Positions 63,900-64,000 of a stretch of DNA of 64,000 bases are shown piece after piece (position 1 is the stretch's first letter; each line of letters begins with the position of its first letter). The DNA is from Pythium myriotylum. Taxonomy: Eukaryota > Oomycota > Peronosporomycetes > Pythiales > Pythiaceae. Both the position numbers and the translations under genes were made by a program. The stretch lies in NCBI GenBank assembly GCA_023091665.1, contig JALJCQ010000026.1, forward strand, positions 496,001 to 560,000, written 5' to 3'. A model generated the notes under the pieces. That model made no database searches, was not told the origin of the DNA, and saw only the letters and a list, made by a program, of their open reading frames with translations.

Positions 63900-64000
63900 T
63901 GTAACGGGGTACAAGGTTACACAAGGTACATAACGTGTGTGGTCCACTTAGGGGAAAAGTTACCTCACGCGAGCACACTCCAAGAGATTTTCCTCCGTGA
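63900..64000 (+). repeat. Possible start of another LTR, cut by window edge
   Basis: TGTAACGGGGTAC at 63900 shares its first 11 bases with the gypsy LTR start and is followed by a GTAAC...GTTAC inverted repeat, then diverges. It could be the 5' end of a related LTR; the other end is not visible. Confidence 0.3.

Overview
The window looks like repeat-rich nuclear DNA of an oomycete, probably a Phytophthora or downy-mildew relative. The reasons are two neighbouring genes of the START / START-FYVE type that is greatly expanded in oomycetes, a short GTACGT...AG intron with a CTAAC branch site, a Crypton tyrosine-recombinase element, and a chromodomain Ty3/gypsy element. The species is inferred and not provable from the sequence. 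Only the first ~4.6 kb carries ordinary host genes, all on the minus strand: a START-domain protein cut by the window edge (1-742), a small multi-pass membrane protein with one intron (1620-2303), and a START plus FYVE-like zinc-finger protein (2507-4564).

From about 5.5 to 20.6 kb lies a pile of transposons. A decayed Crypton (tyrosine-recombinase gene on the minus strand, 15534 down to 5548) is split six codons before its stop by a nearly complete Ty3/gypsy element (5574-13420). That element has 336-bp LTRs differing at two bases, the target duplication GCTTT, a PBS, a PPT, gag, and a pol broken by one frameshift. Its gag-pol junction carries a textbook -1 frameshift signal (A AAA AAC, 9-nt spacer, 8-bp hairpin). 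A 612-codon antisense ORF starts beside the 3' LTR and overlaps the chromodomain end of pol. To the right follow a PIF/Harbinger element with TAA target duplication (15819-17440), gypsy pol and integrase remnants, and a hAT transposase remnant.

From 20644 to 39025 there is a satellite: exactly 26 head-to-tail copies of a 707-bp monomer. I saw only two single-base differences in 18.4 kb. It starts against a run of 26 G and ends in one strongly diverged half-monomer (39026-39345). The monomer is packed with inverted repeats. Comparing the monomer with the diverged edge copy shows paired compensatory changes in two hairpins, so structure seems to be kept while sequence drifts. This is the most unusual signal in the window.

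From 39542 to 63846 a 12.15-kb segment is present twice in tandem, nearly identical, joined at a 4-bp microhomology (ATCA). Each copy holds a decayed pogo element with an intron, two decayed Tc1/mariner transposases, copies of a palindrome-rich piggyBac-like (TTAA) MITE family, C-homopolymers, and several ORFs I do not recognise. The last 101 bases may begin another LTR related to the gypsy LTR. No rRNA, tRNA or CRISPR array was found.
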